Shown here piece after piece: positions 37,098-47,218 of a stretch of 64,000 nucleotides of DNA. Each line of letters opens with the position of its first letter. The stretch's first letter is position 1. The notes under the pieces were generated by a model, which did no database searches, was not told the origin of the DNA, and saw nothing but the letters and a program-made list of their open reading frames with translations. This DNA is from Borrelia persica No12 (GTDB lineage: Bacteria; Spirochaetota; Spirochaetia; Borreliales; Borreliaceae). The translations under genes and the position numbers were made by a program. The DNA lies in NCBI RefSeq assembly GCF_000500045.1, contig NZ_AYOT01000146.1:405708-469707 (forward strand). Reading direction: 5' to 3'.

Positions 37098-38891
37098 ATG
37101 GAAAAACACTTAAGCAATTTATATAAACAAGTAAAAGAATTTCCAACAACAAGTGGCTGCTATAAAATGAATTCAAAAGACAATAAAGTATTATATATTG
37201 GAAAAGCAAAAAATTTAAAAGCCAGGGTAAAAAACTATTTCTTAAAACGAGCCAGTCATAAAACTAAAATATTAATGAACAATGTAACAAATATAGAAAT
37301 AATTACAACAAACAGCGAATATGAGGCCCTATTATTAGAATGCAACTTAATCAAAAAACACAAACCAACTTATAATATCAAATTAAAAGATGACAAAGGA
37401 TATCCTATGATAAGAATCACCTGTGAAAAGTATCCCAGAATTTTCAAAACTAGGAAAATAATAAATGACGGAAGTGAATATTTTGGACCATATGTTAATG
37501 TTAAAAATTTAGATTTAGTGCTAGAACTTATTAACAAAACATTTAAAACCAAAAAATGCAAAAAAAAATCCAAAAATCCTTGTCTATATTTTCATATGGG
37601 TCAATGCCTTGGAGTATGTTACAGAGACGATCTTGAAGAAGAATACAAAAAAGAAATAGAGAAAATAAAGCATATTTTCAATGGAAACATATCTAAGCTT
37701 TTAGATAATATTGAACTCAAAATGAAAGAAGCAATTATGAGAGAAAATTTTGAAGCAGCAATCAAATTAAAAGAAACTAAAAAATCATTAATTGAAATAA
37801 GTCAAGCTCAAATAATTACAAAAATGGATAAACTTAGTGCAGACTACATATACGTTCACAAAACAGATAGCCTAAATGTAATAGTAATACTTAAATATAA
37901 AGACGGCAAACTAATAGAAAAAGATATCCACTTTGATGAAAGCATATACGAAAAGGACGAACTAGTAGAAAAATTTATAACACAATACTATACATCTATA
38001 AACATGATAGTACCAGACAAGATACATATTTTTAGAAAATTTGATACCTCAAATATCACAAAATTAATAAATGAACTTAAAAATACAAAAACCGAAATAA
38101 TCTGCAGGGAAACTCAAGATAGTATTAAAATAATGGAAATGGCAATTTCTAATGCAGAAATTGCATTAACAACGCACAACAATGAAAAAAATAGGGGAAT
38201 TGAGAATCTAAAAACCATTCTTGAAATGACAAAATTACCAAAGACAATTGAAGGATTTGACATTGCCCATCTTAATGGATATAAGACAGTAGCATCACTA
38301 GTTACATTCAAAATGGGACAACCTTTTAAAGGCGGATATAGAGTTTACAAAATCAATTCACTAAGTAATGGCGAAATTGATGATTTTAAGGCAATAAAAG
38401 AAGTTGTATCAAGGAGATATTCAAAATTAATTAATGAACAATCGGAATTACCTGATTTAATATTAATTGACGGAGGGAAAGGCCAACTTAACGCTGCCTA
38501 TTCAATTTTAAAAGGGCTAAAACTTGAAGATAAAATAAACATCTGTGCATTGGCAAAAAAAGAAGAAATAATATTTTTGCCAAGTAAAAAACAAGGTATC
38601 AAACTACCAAAAAGAAACCCTGCTCTGCAAATATTGCAAAATGTTAGAGATGAAGCTCACAGAAGAGCAAATAATTTTAATAAACAACTACACAATAATA
38701 TCAAATTAAATTACAGCAAAATCAAAGGTATTGGAGAACAAAAAGCAAAAAATATATTACAAACACTTGGAACATACAAAGATATATTACTCTTAAATGA
38801 AGATGAAATAGCTAAAAAAATGAAAATTAATATCACAATGGCAAAAAAAATTAAAACATTTGCCGAAGAACAAAATTCAAATAATAAATAA
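37098..38891 (+). CDS. uvrC: Excinuclease ABC subunit C
   Basis: 597 residues. GIY-YIG nuclease domain (about 13-95; the first motif is GCY instead of GIY, then [17 protein letters not shown]), UVR domain ([20 protein letters not shown], about 205-240), RNase H-like nuclease domain with GFDIAHLNG and [14 protein letters not shown], and two helix-hairpin-helix motifs ([13 protein letters not shown]) at the end. It makes both incisions in nucleotide excision repair. It is on the lagging strand and is Lys/Ile/Asn-rich. Confidence 0.96.
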   Translation: MEKHLSNLYKQVKEFPTTSGCYKMNSKDNKVLYIGKAKNLKARVKNYFLKRASHKTKILMNNVTNIEIITTNSEYEALLLECNLIKKHKPTYNIKLKDDKGYPMIRITCEKYPRIFKTRKIINDGSEYFGPYVNVKNLDLVLELINKTFKTKKCKKKSKNPCLYFHMGQCLGVCYRDDLEEEYKKEIEKIKHIFNGNISKLLDNIELKMKEAIMRENFEAAIKLKETKKSLIEISQAQIITKMDKLSADYIYVHKTDSLNVIVILKYKDGKLIEKDIHFDESIYEKDELVEKFITQYYTSINMIVPDKIHIFRKFDTSNITKLINELKNTKTEIICRETQDSIKIMEMAISNAEIALTTHNNEKNRGIENLKTILEMTKLPKTIEGFDIAHLNGYKTVASLVTFKMGQPFKGGYRVYKINSLSNGEIDDFKAIKEVVSRRYSKLINEQSELPDLILIDGGKGQLNAAYSILKGLKLEDKINICALAKKEEIIFLPSKKQGIKLPKRNPALQILQNVRDEAHRRANNFNKQLHNNIKLNYSKIKGIGEQKAKNILQTLGTYKDILLLNEDEIAKKMKINITMAKKIKTFAEEQNSNNK

Positions 38892-38909
38892 AACAATTAT
38901 CTCTAAATA

Positions 38910-39893
38910 CTAAAAAGTACACTTAAATTTAGAAGAAAAATTCCTACAAATAGTATCATCCTGATTTAACAATATCACTATCATAAAATATGACAAATTT
39001 AAATGCATATTTTTGCCATAAACTCTCACGTACAAATCAAACTTATGTAACATCTTAACAACAAATTTAATATTAAAAATCGAATAATTATTAAGCCCCA
39101 TTTTATAAGTTTTCTCTAGTGAGGAAAATATTTTATGTTTTTTAAAGATATATGAAATATTGTTTGAACCCTCACAATCTATTTTTATCTTTAACAATTT
39201 TTTAAATTGCCATCCAAGACCCATAATAATGCTAATCAAATCTTCACCTTGTTCTATCATGGCCTTAACTTTAACCAAAGCGCATTCCATATCTTTCTTT
39301 AAAATTGACTCAAATAAAGAAAAAACATTCTCAATACGCATAACACTAAGCCAAGCATTTACATCATCCTCATCAACGGTTTTATCTTTAATCATAAGAG
39401 CAAAAGAGTCTATATAAAATTGTAAAATCTTAGTATCTGAATCTAACATAAAAAGCATCAAATCTATGGCTCTATCTGTAATCTTAATTCCAAGTTTCAA
39501 AAAGCTCTTCTTTACAAATGAAAACTTATCGATATTCGATAATTCATAAAAAGTTTTCTTAACCACATTTACAGAAGCTTTAGGTTCAAAATTGATCGAG
39601 TTTTCATTAGAAATAAAAATAATAATCTTGTTTAAAGGCTTTAAGAGTATGTTGTAAATTAATTCTAAATCCTTTTTATTTTTTAAATTTTCAATCTCAT
39701 AAATAATAAGAACTTCTCTTTTCACAAAAAAAGAATTACTCAAAAGCCGTTCAGAAAGTTCTATTGATGATAATTCTGACATAAAAAGCTTAGTAACATG
39801 CAGATCGTCAATATGAAACTTACTAAAAATATCATTCAAATAAGCTTCTTTTAATCCTTGTTCTTTGCCTAATAATAAATAAATTTTTTGCAT
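38910..39893 (-). CDS. holA: DNA polymerase III delta subunit
   Basis: 327 residues. N-terminal MQKIYLLLGKEQGLKEAYLN and a degenerate AAA+ body without a P-loop are typical of delta. Middle part: LLKPLNKIIIFISNENSIN. Delta opens the beta clamp and works with DnaX (30.9 kb) and DnaN (56.3 kb). It converges with uvrC across only 18 bp. A TATAAT at 39902-39907 (minus) is just 8 nt from the ATG, so the mRNA may be almost leaderless. Confidence 0.88.
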   Translation of the reverse strand: MQKIYLLLGKEQGLKEAYLNDIFSKFHIDDLHVTKLFMSELSSIELSERLLSNSFFVKREVLIIYEIENLKNKKDLELIYNILLKPLNKIIIFISNENSINFEPKASVNVVKKTFYELSNIDKFSFVKKSFLKLGIKITDRAIDLMLFMLDSDTKILQFYIDSFALMIKDKTVDEDDVNAWLSVMRIENVFSLFESILKKDMECALVKVKAMIEQGEDLISIIMGLGWQFKKLLKIKIDCEGSNNISYIFKKHKIFSSLEKTYKMGLNNYSIFNIKFVVKMLHKFDLYVRVYGKNMHLNLSYFMIVILLNQDDTICRNFSSKFKCTF

Positions 39894-39960
39894 TTAAATA
39901 TATTATAATTCAAAAAAATAAATATGCTCTTATGTTATACTTTAATTCTTAGGATCAAAT

Positions 39961-41121
39961 ATGAAAATAGCAATATTTACAGACACATATCTCCCAGATA
40001 AAAATGGAGTAGCAACATGTGTCAAACAAATTAAAGAAGGATTTGAACAAAAAGGTCACACCGTTTATATTTTTTGCCCACAATATCAAACATCAAACTC
40101 AAATGATTCACTTGAAAAGAATATTTACAGATGTTTTTCAATCAAACTAAATCTCACAGTAGATGCCAAAATATCATTTCCAAATAAAGCAAAGATAAAA
40201 AAAATAATAGAAGAATATCAACCCGAAATCATCCATACACATTCAGAATTTACTATGGGACATATGGGCAAAAAATTAGCATTAGAATATAATATACCAA
40301 TTGTTCATACAAACCATACAATGTGGGATTATTATCTACATTATTTAGGAATCATTAAATATTTCATCAATCCAGATACAATAATGAAAAAATTTTATAA
40401 TCAAATTCATCATTTTATTTATCCATCAATTAAAGCACATGACAAATATTTTCACTTTGCCAAAGATTCTGATTATAAAATAATTCCAAATGGAGTAGAC
40501 AGAAAACTCTTTATTAAAGAATTAACCCAAGAAAAAAGACAAGAAATATTTAACAGACATGGAATAAACGAAAATGACAAAATCATAATCTTTGTTGGAA
40601 GAATTAACAGAGAAAAAAATATATACAAATTAATGGAAAATTTAAAAAGACTTTTAACTGAAAATACACACTGCAAACTTATTTTAATAGGAAAAGGTAA
40701 AGAAGAAAGCAATGTAAGACGATTTAGAGAACAATATGGTCTTACAAAACAAATAATACTTATTGGAACAATTCCATGGGAAGAAATGTACTATTACTAC
40801 AAGATATCCGATGTATTTGCAAGTCTATCAAAAAGCGAAGTATATCCAATGACCATCATTGAAGCATTAACTGCCGGAATACCAGCAATACTTATCAATG
40901 ACATTATATACAAAGACGTAATTAATCAAGGAAAAAATGGATTTTTAATAGATAATTACCAAGACATGTACAAATACATGAAAGAAATCATAGAAAACGA
41001 TGAAAAATTACAAAATTTAAAAAAATACACAGAAGAAACATCTACTAAATACTCAAGCACATCTTTTGTAGAAAAAATTGAAGAATATTATGCTCAAATT
41101 ATTAAAAATCACAAATATTAA
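39961..41121 (+). CDS. Family 4 glycosyltransferase, diacylglycerol glycolipid synthesis
   Basis: 386 residues with the GT4 N-terminal MKIAIFTDTYLPDKNGVATC, the donor-binding IIFVGRINREKNIYKLMENL and the EX7E region SEVYPMTIIEALTAG. The B. burgdorferi homologue (BB0454 by my recollection) adds an alpha-linked sugar to diacylglycerol. The donor (UDP-Gal or UDP-Glc) cannot be told. An extended -10 (TGTTATACT, 39933-39941) and AGGAT precede it. The 3' end overlaps the convergent mscS by 4 bp. Confidence 0.85.
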   Translation: MKIAIFTDTYLPDKNGVATCVKQIKEGFEQKGHTVYIFCPQYQTSNSNDSLEKNIYRCFSIKLNLTVDAKISFPNKAKIKKIIEEYQPEIIHTHSEFTMGHMGKKLALEYNIPIVHTNHTMWDYYLHYLGIIKYFINPDTIMKKFYNQIHHFIYPSIKAHDKYFHFAKDSDYKIIPNGVDRKLFIKELTQEKRQEIFNRHGINENDKIIIFVGRINREKNIYKLMENLKRLLTENTHCKLILIGKGKEESNVRRFREQYGLTKQIILIGTIPWEEMYYYYKISDVFASLSKSEVYPMTIIEALTAGIPAILINDIIYKDVINQGKNGFLIDNYQDMYKYMKEIIENDEKLQNLKKYTEETSTKYSSTSFVEKIEEYYAQIIKNHKY

Positions 41122-41984
41122 CGGAATTTACTAAGATTAACAATATGAATGGGAAATTCTACTCCCACATCATTTAAAACACCTTTAATATTTTCTGCTA
41201 AAAAATATTGAAAATCCCAAAAAAATTCAGTTCGTATAAAACACCTAATCTCCATAACTATATAACAAGGTGTATATTCCGTTACAATCAGACTAGGCTC
41301 TCTAACATCATATCTTTCCCTGTTAAAAGAAAGAGCCAAATTTCCCATTTTCTCTTTAAGCAAACTAATGTTGATGCTATAAGGCACCTGAAAACTAAAT
41401 GCAACTCTTCTCTCAGGATTTGAAGAAAAATTAACAACCAATGTATTTGTAAATTTACTATTTGGAATTTTAATAATCTTACCATCCACAGTCCTTAGTG
41501 TAGTAAAAAATATTTGAATATCGATTACTTCTCCCTCAGCATCATCACAACTAACATAATCACCTATTTTAAAAAAATTTGAATTTAATATGACAAATCC
41601 ACTAACAAAATTAGATAACATTCCCTGAGCAGCAAGACCAACTGCAAGACCTAAAGACCCAAATACAGCAAAAATAGAAGTCGTAGGAACTCCAAGATAG
41701 GGCAAAATCATTAAAATTAATACCATATCTATTACAACTCTAAAAAACGATCTAAAAAAATTAAGAACAGTAGAATCTAATCTTGTCTCCAGTTTAGATC
41801 TCTCACACGCCTTAAAAAAAAGATTGCCCAACCTCTTAACAATAAACCTTAAAATGCACCATAAAAATACAGCAACAACAATTCTCAATCCATAATCTAA
41901 TACCATTATAAAAATTTTATGAGCATGATTTTGTAAAAGGAATATCTCTTTAAATGCATTTGATATTTTTAATTCTTCATCCAT
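41118..41984 (-). CDS. mscS: MscS-family mechanosensitive ion channel
   Basis: 288 residues. Three hydrophobic segments, the third being the pore helix with GSLGLAVGLAAQGMLSNFVSG, the Gly/Ala-rich packing motif of MscS; then the beta domain with IGDYVSCDDAEGEVIDIQIF and the TLRTVDGKIIKIPNSKFTN signature. It opens on membrane tension to release osmolytes. A strong extended -10 ends 5 nt before the ATG and there is no ribosome site (see the promoter entry). Confidence 0.94.
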   Translation of the reverse strand: MDEELKISNAFKEIFLLQNHAHKIFIMVLDYGLRIVVAVFLWCILRFIVKRLGNLFFKACERSKLETRLDSTVLNFFRSFFRVVIDMVLILMILPYLGVPTTSIFAVFGSLGLAVGLAAQGMLSNFVSGFVILNSNFFKIGDYVSCDDAEGEVIDIQIFFTTLRTVDGKIIKIPNSKFTNTLVVNFSSNPERRVAFSFQVPYSINISLLKEKMGNLALSFNRERYDVREPSLIVTEYTPCYIVMEIRCFIRTEFFWDFQYFLAENIKGVLNDVGVEFPIHIVNLSKFR

Positions 41985-41989
41985 AAGTC

Positions 41990-41998
41990 ATTATAGCA
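41990..41998 (-). promoter_or_regulatory. Extended -10 promoter of mscS, probably leaderless
   Basis: On the minus strand TGCTATAAT is a perfect extended -10. Its last base is 5 nt from the ATG at 41984, so transcription at the usual 6-7 nt distance would begin at the start codon itself. Confidence 0.55.
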
Positions 41999-42093
41999 TA
42001 GTAAAAAAACAAAAATAAATCTTTATATCAAATCGAAAAAATAAAAAATTAATACACAAAATACCTCTAACAATCAATATTTCAAAACCATTA

Positions 42094-42102
42094 TGATAAA
42101 AT
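42094..42102 (+). promoter_or_regulatory. Extended -10 promoter of the chrA-rpoN-aspS operon
   Basis: TGATAAAAT (TG-N-TAAAAT) lies about 41 bp before the chrA ATG, at a normal distance. No clear -35. Confidence 0.45.
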
Positions 42103-42143
42103 GTAATTTAATAAATCCTTAAACAATATTTAAAGTTTAGAAT

Positions 42144-42728
42144 ATGGAATTAATGAACAAAGAAAAAAATACACATGAACTATTAAAACTATTTTACCTT
42201 ACATTAAAAATAACAACCATTACAATTGGTGGAGGATTACTCATAATATCTGAACTTAAAAAAGCAATTGTAAATAAAAAAAAATTAATATCTGAACAAG
42301 AATTCAATGAAATATTGGCAACAGCAAACACAATCCCTGGCGTAACGGCAATCAATCTTGCCTTTTTAATTGGAAAAAAAATTCAAGGGTTTAAAGGCGC
42401 AATTATGTTAACTATTGCTGGAATACTGCCATCCATATTCGTAATCACAATAATAGCTCTTTATATCAATTTAAATTCAAATAATATTTATTTCCAAAAA
42501 TTCATTGAAGGCGCAAAAATATCATCAACAATAATAATGTCAACAATCATTATTGAATTTGCAAAAAAAATGCTAAATAAATCAATAATAAAATGGGCAA
42601 CATGCTTCCTAATAATATACGTGCTTTATAAATTTCATGTGGATTTATCATACATACTACTTACAATTTTAATAATATGTTTTGTAACATATACAATAAA
42701 AAAAAGATTCTTTAAAAGAAAGGTATAA
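42144..42728 (+). CDS. chrA: Chromate transporter ChrA, short-chain half A
   Basis: 194 residues, one half of a long-chain ChrA. Conserved ITIGGGLLIISELKKAI and ATANTIPGVTAINLAFLIGK (family PGP region). Five or six hydrophobic segments. It works as a pair with the next gene, 2 bp away. In Borrelia the real substrate is unknown; chromate is the family label. Confidence 0.85.
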   Translation: MELMNKEKNTHELLKLFYLTLKITTITIGGGLLIISELKKAIVNKKKLISEQEFNEILATANTIPGVTAINLAFLIGKKIQGFKGAIMLTIAGILPSIFVITIIALYINLNSNNIYFQKFIEGAKISSTIIMSTIIIEFAKKMLNKSIIKWATCFLIIYVLYKFHVDLSYILLTILIICFVTYTIKKRFFKRKV

Positions 42729-42730
42729 AT

Positions 42731-43264
42731 TTGATTTTAATAAATTTATTCATCACATTTTTCAAAATAGGAATTTTAAATTTTGGGGGAGGAAATGGAA
42801 TTGCCACCACAATTTACAAAGAAATAATTGAACATAAGGGATGGATAGGACAAGAAGAATTTATTAATATTATCACAATATCTAGAATTACTCCTGGACC
42901 CATAGCCACCAATATAGCAACATATGTCGGAGCTAAGATGGCTGGTGTTACAGGCGCAATAGTCGCCACAATGGCATTAATTACTGCACCAATATTGATT
43001 ATTATTCTTATAATATCAACAATAAATAAAATACACTTTCTAGAGTATTATCTCGAACACTTAAGACCCCTAATTATCGCACTATGGACAATGACTACAA
43101 TCATCTTATTTGAAAACATATTTTTCAAAATAGGGTATAATAATACAGAACTTTTAAAAAGTTTAACAATTGCAGGATTGAACTTAATCATTTTATTATC
43201 CTACAAAAATATTGCTCCTGCAATATTAATTATATCTAGTGGAATGCTATATATTCTTATATAA
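42731..43264 (+). CDS. chrA: Chromate transporter ChrA, short-chain half B
   Basis: 177 residues, starting at TTG 42731 with AGAAAGG upstream. FKIGILNFGGGNGIATTIYK and ISRITPGPIATNIATYVGAK parallel the first half. Encoded side by side with it, it suggests a heterodimeric two-protein transporter rather than a broken fusion: both frames have their own start and ribosome site. It ends 2 bp before rpoN. Confidence 0.85.
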   Translation: MILINLFITFFKIGILNFGGGNGIATTIYKEIIEHKGWIGQEEFINIITISRITPGPIATNIATYVGAKMAGVTGAIVATMALITAPILIIILIISTINKIHFLEYYLEHLRPLIIALWTMTTIILFENIFFKIGYNNTELLKSLTIAGLNLIILLSYKNIAPAILIISSGMLYILI

Positions 43265-43266
43265 AG

Positions 43267-44523
43267 ATGCTAAGACAAAACTTAAAATTAACACAAAAAT
43301 TACAACTAACACAAATTAACACAATCAAAATGTTAAGTCTTGATAAACAAGAATTAATAAAAATTATATTAAACGAAGTTGAAAATAATGAATACATTCA
43401 CATGGATTCAAGTAAAATATTTTTTGAATCACTAAAAACTTATAAATTTAAAAAATTTTTCTACGAAAACAATGATAATCATAAAACACAATACGAAATT
43501 GCATTGGCCAAAACATCATCTAAAATTTCACTTAAAGAACATCTTTTACTACAACTTAGAATTCAAAGACTTAATGAAGATGAGATTAGCATAGGAGAAA
43601 TTATAATAAACAATCTAAATAGAAAAGGACTCTATATAATAAATCCTTACGATTTCTTTAATCAAGATGAATGGCCACAAGTCACCAAAATGATTAAATT
43701 GATTCAACAATTTGATCCAATAGGAATTTGCGTACCTAATATAATAGAATCATTAATATTACAAGCAAAGCACCATAAACTGGATAAAAATATAATTAGA
43801 ATTCTACAAAAATCAGATTTACTTACACATACTCAAGAAAAACTAAAAAAAGAATTAAACATTAGTTCACAAGATTTAAATGATGCTCTTAAAATAATTA
43901 AACTTAAGCTCAATCCCAATCCAACATTTGAATTTAAAGATAGGGACGATACTAATGACTATATTGAACCAGATATTATTGTCATAAATAAAGGAAACAA
44001 ACCTAAAATCAAAATTAAAGAGGTAAGTATCCTTAAAAAAGAAATTCATAGACAAGAAGCCAAAGACTTGCGCAAATACAAACAAGCAAAATGGCTAATT
44101 GAAGCTTTAAGATACAGAGACGAAACATTAGCCAAAATAGGAATAGCAATATATACATTACAAAAAGAATTTTTACGAAGAGGTTTTAAGAGCCTACGAC
44201 CAATGAAATTGGATGATATATCTAAAAAAATAAATATATCAAAATCAACTGTATCAAGAACAATAAAAAATAAATATTTACAATTTGATTGGGGCACAAT
44301 CTCAATTAGAAAACTATTTAATTCAATAGGTGGTGCTAAAACAAATGAATTCTCAAAATTAAGTATTAAACTAATAATAAAAGGAATATTAGAACAAAAT
44401 AAAAATATGGTAGACAATCAAATTTCTGCTATACTAAAATCTAAAGGAATCACTATTTCAAGAAGAACTGTAAATAAATATAGAAACGAATTAAAATTTG
44501 AAGGAGAAATTTATGGAACCTAA
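43267..44523 (+). CDS. rpoN: RNA polymerase sigma-54 factor
   Basis: 418 residues. N-terminal activator-interacting region LKLTQKLQLTQINTIKMLSL, core-binding middle, helix-turn-helix KINISKSTVSRTIKNKYLQF, and the RpoN box ISRRTVNKYR at the end. In Borrelia RpoN, driven by the enhancer-binding protein Rrp2, controls rpoS and host-adaptation genes. It lies 2 bp after chrA and overlaps hpf by 11 bp. Confidence 0.96.
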   Translation: MLRQNLKLTQKLQLTQINTIKMLSLDKQELIKIILNEVENNEYIHMDSSKIFFESLKTYKFKKFFYENNDNHKTQYEIALAKTSSKISLKEHLLLQLRIQRLNEDEISIGEIIINNLNRKGLYIINPYDFFNQDEWPQVTKMIKLIQQFDPIGICVPNIIESLILQAKHHKLDKNIIRILQKSDLLTHTQEKLKKELNISSQDLNDALKIIKLKLNPNPTFEFKDRDDTNDYIEPDIIVINKGNKPKIKIKEVSILKKEIHRQEAKDLRKYKQAKWLIEALRYRDETLAKIGIAIYTLQKEFLRRGFKSLRPMKLDDISKKINISKSTVSRTIKNKYLQFDWGTISIRKLFNSIGGAKTNEFSKLSIKLIIKGILEQNKNMVDNQISAILKSKGITISRRTVNKYRNELKFEGEIYGT

Positions 44524-44812
44524 AATACAAGCTATTAATTACCATTTAAATGATGAGATAAAAGATTTTATTTTAAAAAAACTAAACAAAATTGGAATTC
44601 ATATTAAACAGCATGCAGAAAGTTTGAAAATTACAATCAAAAAAGAAAATGATATCTTTGATGTAGATGCGCACCTTCATTTCAATTGGGGGAAAATAAT
44701 ACATATTACAGAAAAAGGCAAGGAGTTATATGCATTAATAGAAAAATTGGTAGAGAGACTACAAAATACAGCAAACAAAGAAAAAAATAAAAAAGATACA
44801 ATAAATAAGTAA
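44513..44812 (+). CDS. hpf: Short-form ribosome hibernation promoting factor
   Basis: 99 residues from ATG 44513, right after GAAGGAG; a start 5 codons earlier lacks support. It has the short HPF/RaiA fold only (MEPKIQAINYHLNDEIKDFI, then HADAHLHF-like DVDAHLHFNWGKI), lacking the C-terminal dimer domain. It binds 30S/70S and stalls translation on starvation. It overlaps the rpoN end, as in the rpoN-hpf operon of proteobacteria. Confidence 0.9.
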   Translation: MEPKIQAINYHLNDEIKDFILKKLNKIGIHIKQHAESLKITIKKENDIFDVDAHLHFNWGKIIHITEKGKELYALIEKLVERLQNTANKEKNKKDTINK

Positions 44813-44818
44813 AATTAA

Positions 44819-45091
44819 ATGCAAACAACAATTGAAATAACAAATAAAGAGGGTCTGCATGCAAGACCATCAAGCATGATTGCAGAACTTGCAAGCAAAT
44901 ACTCTTCGTGTAATATAAAATTAATTACAGAGGATGGAAGGGAAGCTGATGCAAAATCTACGATTGCAATTATGATACTTGGAGTTATATATAAAGAAAA
45001 AATAACAATTGTTGCAGATGGTAAAGATGAAATTGAAATAATTGATAAGCTAAAAAAATTATTACAATCAAACTTTAAAAAAAGAGATTAA
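44819..45091 (+). CDS. ptsH: Phosphocarrier protein HPr
   Basis: 90 residues with the phosphorylated His in NKEGLHARPSSMI (His16) and a Ser aligned with the regulatory Ser46 (ADAKSTIAIMILGV). It passes phosphate from Enzyme I to EIIA domains. It lies 3 bp before the antiporter gene that ends in an EIIA domain. Confidence 0.96.
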   Translation: MQTTIEITNKEGLHARPSSMIAELASKYSSCNIKLITEDGREADAKSTIAIMILGVIYKEKITIVADGKDEIEIIDKLKKLLQSNFKKRD

Positions 45092-45094
45092 AGA

Positions 45095-47215
45095 ATGAGC
45101 AAAAAAAATTTATATAAAATATTACTTATTATTAATCCTCTTCTTTCATTTGGAATGGCAGACTATATGAAAGATACAGGTAGTAACATTGATGCCAAAA
45201 TTTCTTCTTTCATAATGAGCCTAGCCATTATTGTAATATCAGCAAGTCTTCTTGGCAATTTGGTAGGTAGATTTGGAATTCCAAAAGTAATAGGACAAAT
45301 AACAGCAGGAATACTTTTAAGTCCAACGTGTCTTGGTCAAATTAAAGTGCCATTAATATTTCCATTGGGAATAATCAACTACGGAGAAAATTATCTAATA
45401 AATGAAGATATATTTGCAATATCAACAATAGCTTCAATAATTTTACTCTTCATGGCAGGTCTTGAGACAGATTTAAAATTATTTCTCAAGTTTTTACCAC
45501 GTGGAGGATTAATAGGGATAACAGAAGTAATTGGCACTTTTACAAGTTTTGCACTAATATCCACTATTTTATTTGATGTGCAATTCATAAACCCCACATC
45601 TCTCTTTATAGGAATTATTGCAACACCTTCTTCTGCAGGTATTGCTGCAAGCATACTCTCAGCTAAAAGAAAAATGAGTACATCAGAAGGAGTTACAATA
45701 ATATCAACATCAATAATTGACGATGTGCTCTCAATGATTATGCTTACAAGTGTAATTACAATATCACGATCTCTCTCTGATCTTGATATCACAAGTTCAA
45801 TTACATCTACAATTCAAAACATATTAATTTGGTTTTGTTTAACATTTATATTGATCTTGCTATCAGCACCAATTTCAAAATTACTCAAAAGCTTCAACAG
45901 TGTAACCCTAGCAACTGTAATAACTCTTACCTTTACTTTTATCATTTCAAGTATCTTTCAAAACTTAGGAATGTCATTTGTAATTGGAGCTTATATATTT
46001 GGACTTGCCATGTCAAAAACAGATATTGTATACGTAATCCAAGATAAATTAACAATATTTGAAAGGTTTTTTATACCAATATTCTTTACATCAATAGGAC
46101 TTATGGCCGATATTAATGTAATATTATCAAAAGAAGTTTTAATAATGGGAACTTTTCTTAGTTTCATAGCCATAGCAACAAAAGTGGTATACTGCTTTAT
46201 CCCATCATACTTTTTAGGATTTAACAAATTAGGTGCACTACGAATAGCTTTTGGAATGGTTCCAAGGGGTGAAATATCGCTAATTATTGCAAATGTAGCT
46301 CTTTCTTCTGAATTTATAAGCCAAAAAATATTTGGAATAATAATAATTATCGTTTTCTTGCCAACAATCATTGCAACACCAATAATAAATATCTTATTTC
46401 AAATAAACAAAAATGGACTTAAGAAAAAAATAAAAACAGAACAAAACACGCAAATTACAGTATCACTTAAATACGACAATTTAACAAAAATATTTTTATG
46501 GGACTTAAAAAACCAATTAAGAAATGAAGGATTTTTTACTCAACAAATTAAAAATGATTTCTCACAATATATAAATGCAAGACGCAACGATATATCCCTT
46601 TCAATAAAAAGAGAAGGAAGTAAAATTACATTTGAATGCCCAGGAAAACACATAATCATAATACAAGATTTACTTAGAGAAACCATTTTAAACTTAGAGA
46701 GAATAACTGAAGAAGTGAAAATAGTCTCTGTAAAAGCACAAAAATTAAACTACTCAATAAACTATGATAAAATACGCAATAATATTGCCTTAGATAAAAG
46801 AATAAAAAAAGAAAATATCATTTTAAATTTAAAAGCAACAAACAAAATTGAAGCATTAAGAGAATTACTAAGTGTAATAAAAGTTGAGATTGACAAGGAA
46901 ACAATATTACAAGACTTAATGGAAAGAGAAAAACTTATAACCACAGCCCTTAAAGAAGGATTTGCAATACCTCATCTAAAAACCAATTTAATCAAAAAAA
47001 TGCACATTGCTATTGGAATCAGTCATGACGGAATTGATTTTAATGCTATTGATAACAATTTAAGTCATATCTTTATACTAATACTATATCCAGCAAAAGA
47101 ATATATCAATTATCCACGCATTTTATCATCTATTGTAGGTAAGGTTGATTCTAATAAAAAAGCAATGCTTAAAGCTAAGACTGACAAAGAAATTTATAAT
47201 ATATTGGTAGGATAA
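45095..47215 (+). CDS. CPA2-type cation/proton antiporter fused to a PTS EIIA type 2 (fructose/Ntr) domain
   Basis: 706 residues. Membrane antiporter part (about 30-440, 11-12 helices, with FGIPKVIGQITAGILLSPTC and the core Asp-containing LFMAGLETDLKLF and IISTSIIDDVLSMIML), a linker, then from about 560 a PTS EIIA-2 domain whose phospho-acceptor His sits in GFAIPHLKTN. HPr is the neighbouring gene. This suggests antiporter activity is controlled by EIIA phosphorylation. Related to the Na+/H+ antiporter named napA in Borrelia annotations. Confidence 0.88.
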   Translation: MSKKNLYKILLIINPLLSFGMADYMKDTGSNIDAKISSFIMSLAIIVISASLLGNLVGRFGIPKVIGQITAGILLSPTCLGQIKVPLIFPLGIINYGENYLINEDIFAISTIASIILLFMAGLETDLKLFLKFLPRGGLIGITEVIGTFTSFALISTILFDVQFINPTSLFIGIIATPSSAGIAASILSAKRKMSTSEGVTIISTSIIDDVLSMIMLTSVITISRSLSDLDITSSITSTIQNILIWFCLTFILILLSAPISKLLKSFNSVTLATVITLTFTFIISSIFQNLGMSFVIGAYIFGLAMSKTDIVYVIQDKLTIFERFFIPIFFTSIGLMADINVILSKEVLIMGTFLSFIAIATKVVYCFIPSYFLGFNKLGALRIAFGMVPRGEISLIIANVALSSEFISQKIFGIIIIIVFLPTIIATPIINILFQINKNGLKKKIKTEQNTQITVSLKYDNLTKIFLWDLKNQLRNEGFFTQQIKNDFSQYINARRNDISLSIKREGSKITFECPGKHIIIIQDLLRETILNLERITEEVKIVSVKAQKLNYSINYDKIRNNIALDKRIKKENIILNLKATNKIEALRELLSVIKVEIDKETILQDLMEREKLITTALKEGFAIPHLKTNLIKKMHIAIGISHDGIDFNAIDNNLSHIFILILYPAKEYINYPRILSSIVGKVDSNKKAMLKAKTDKEIYNILVG

Positions 47216-47218
47216 ATT

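Noticed and set aside
42144..43264. chrA pair as one frameshifted gene
   Set aside because: Each half has its own start and ribosome site, and split ChrA pairs are common.
45391..45792. 133-codon frame antisense to the antiporter
   Set aside because: Shadow of a well-supported membrane protein.
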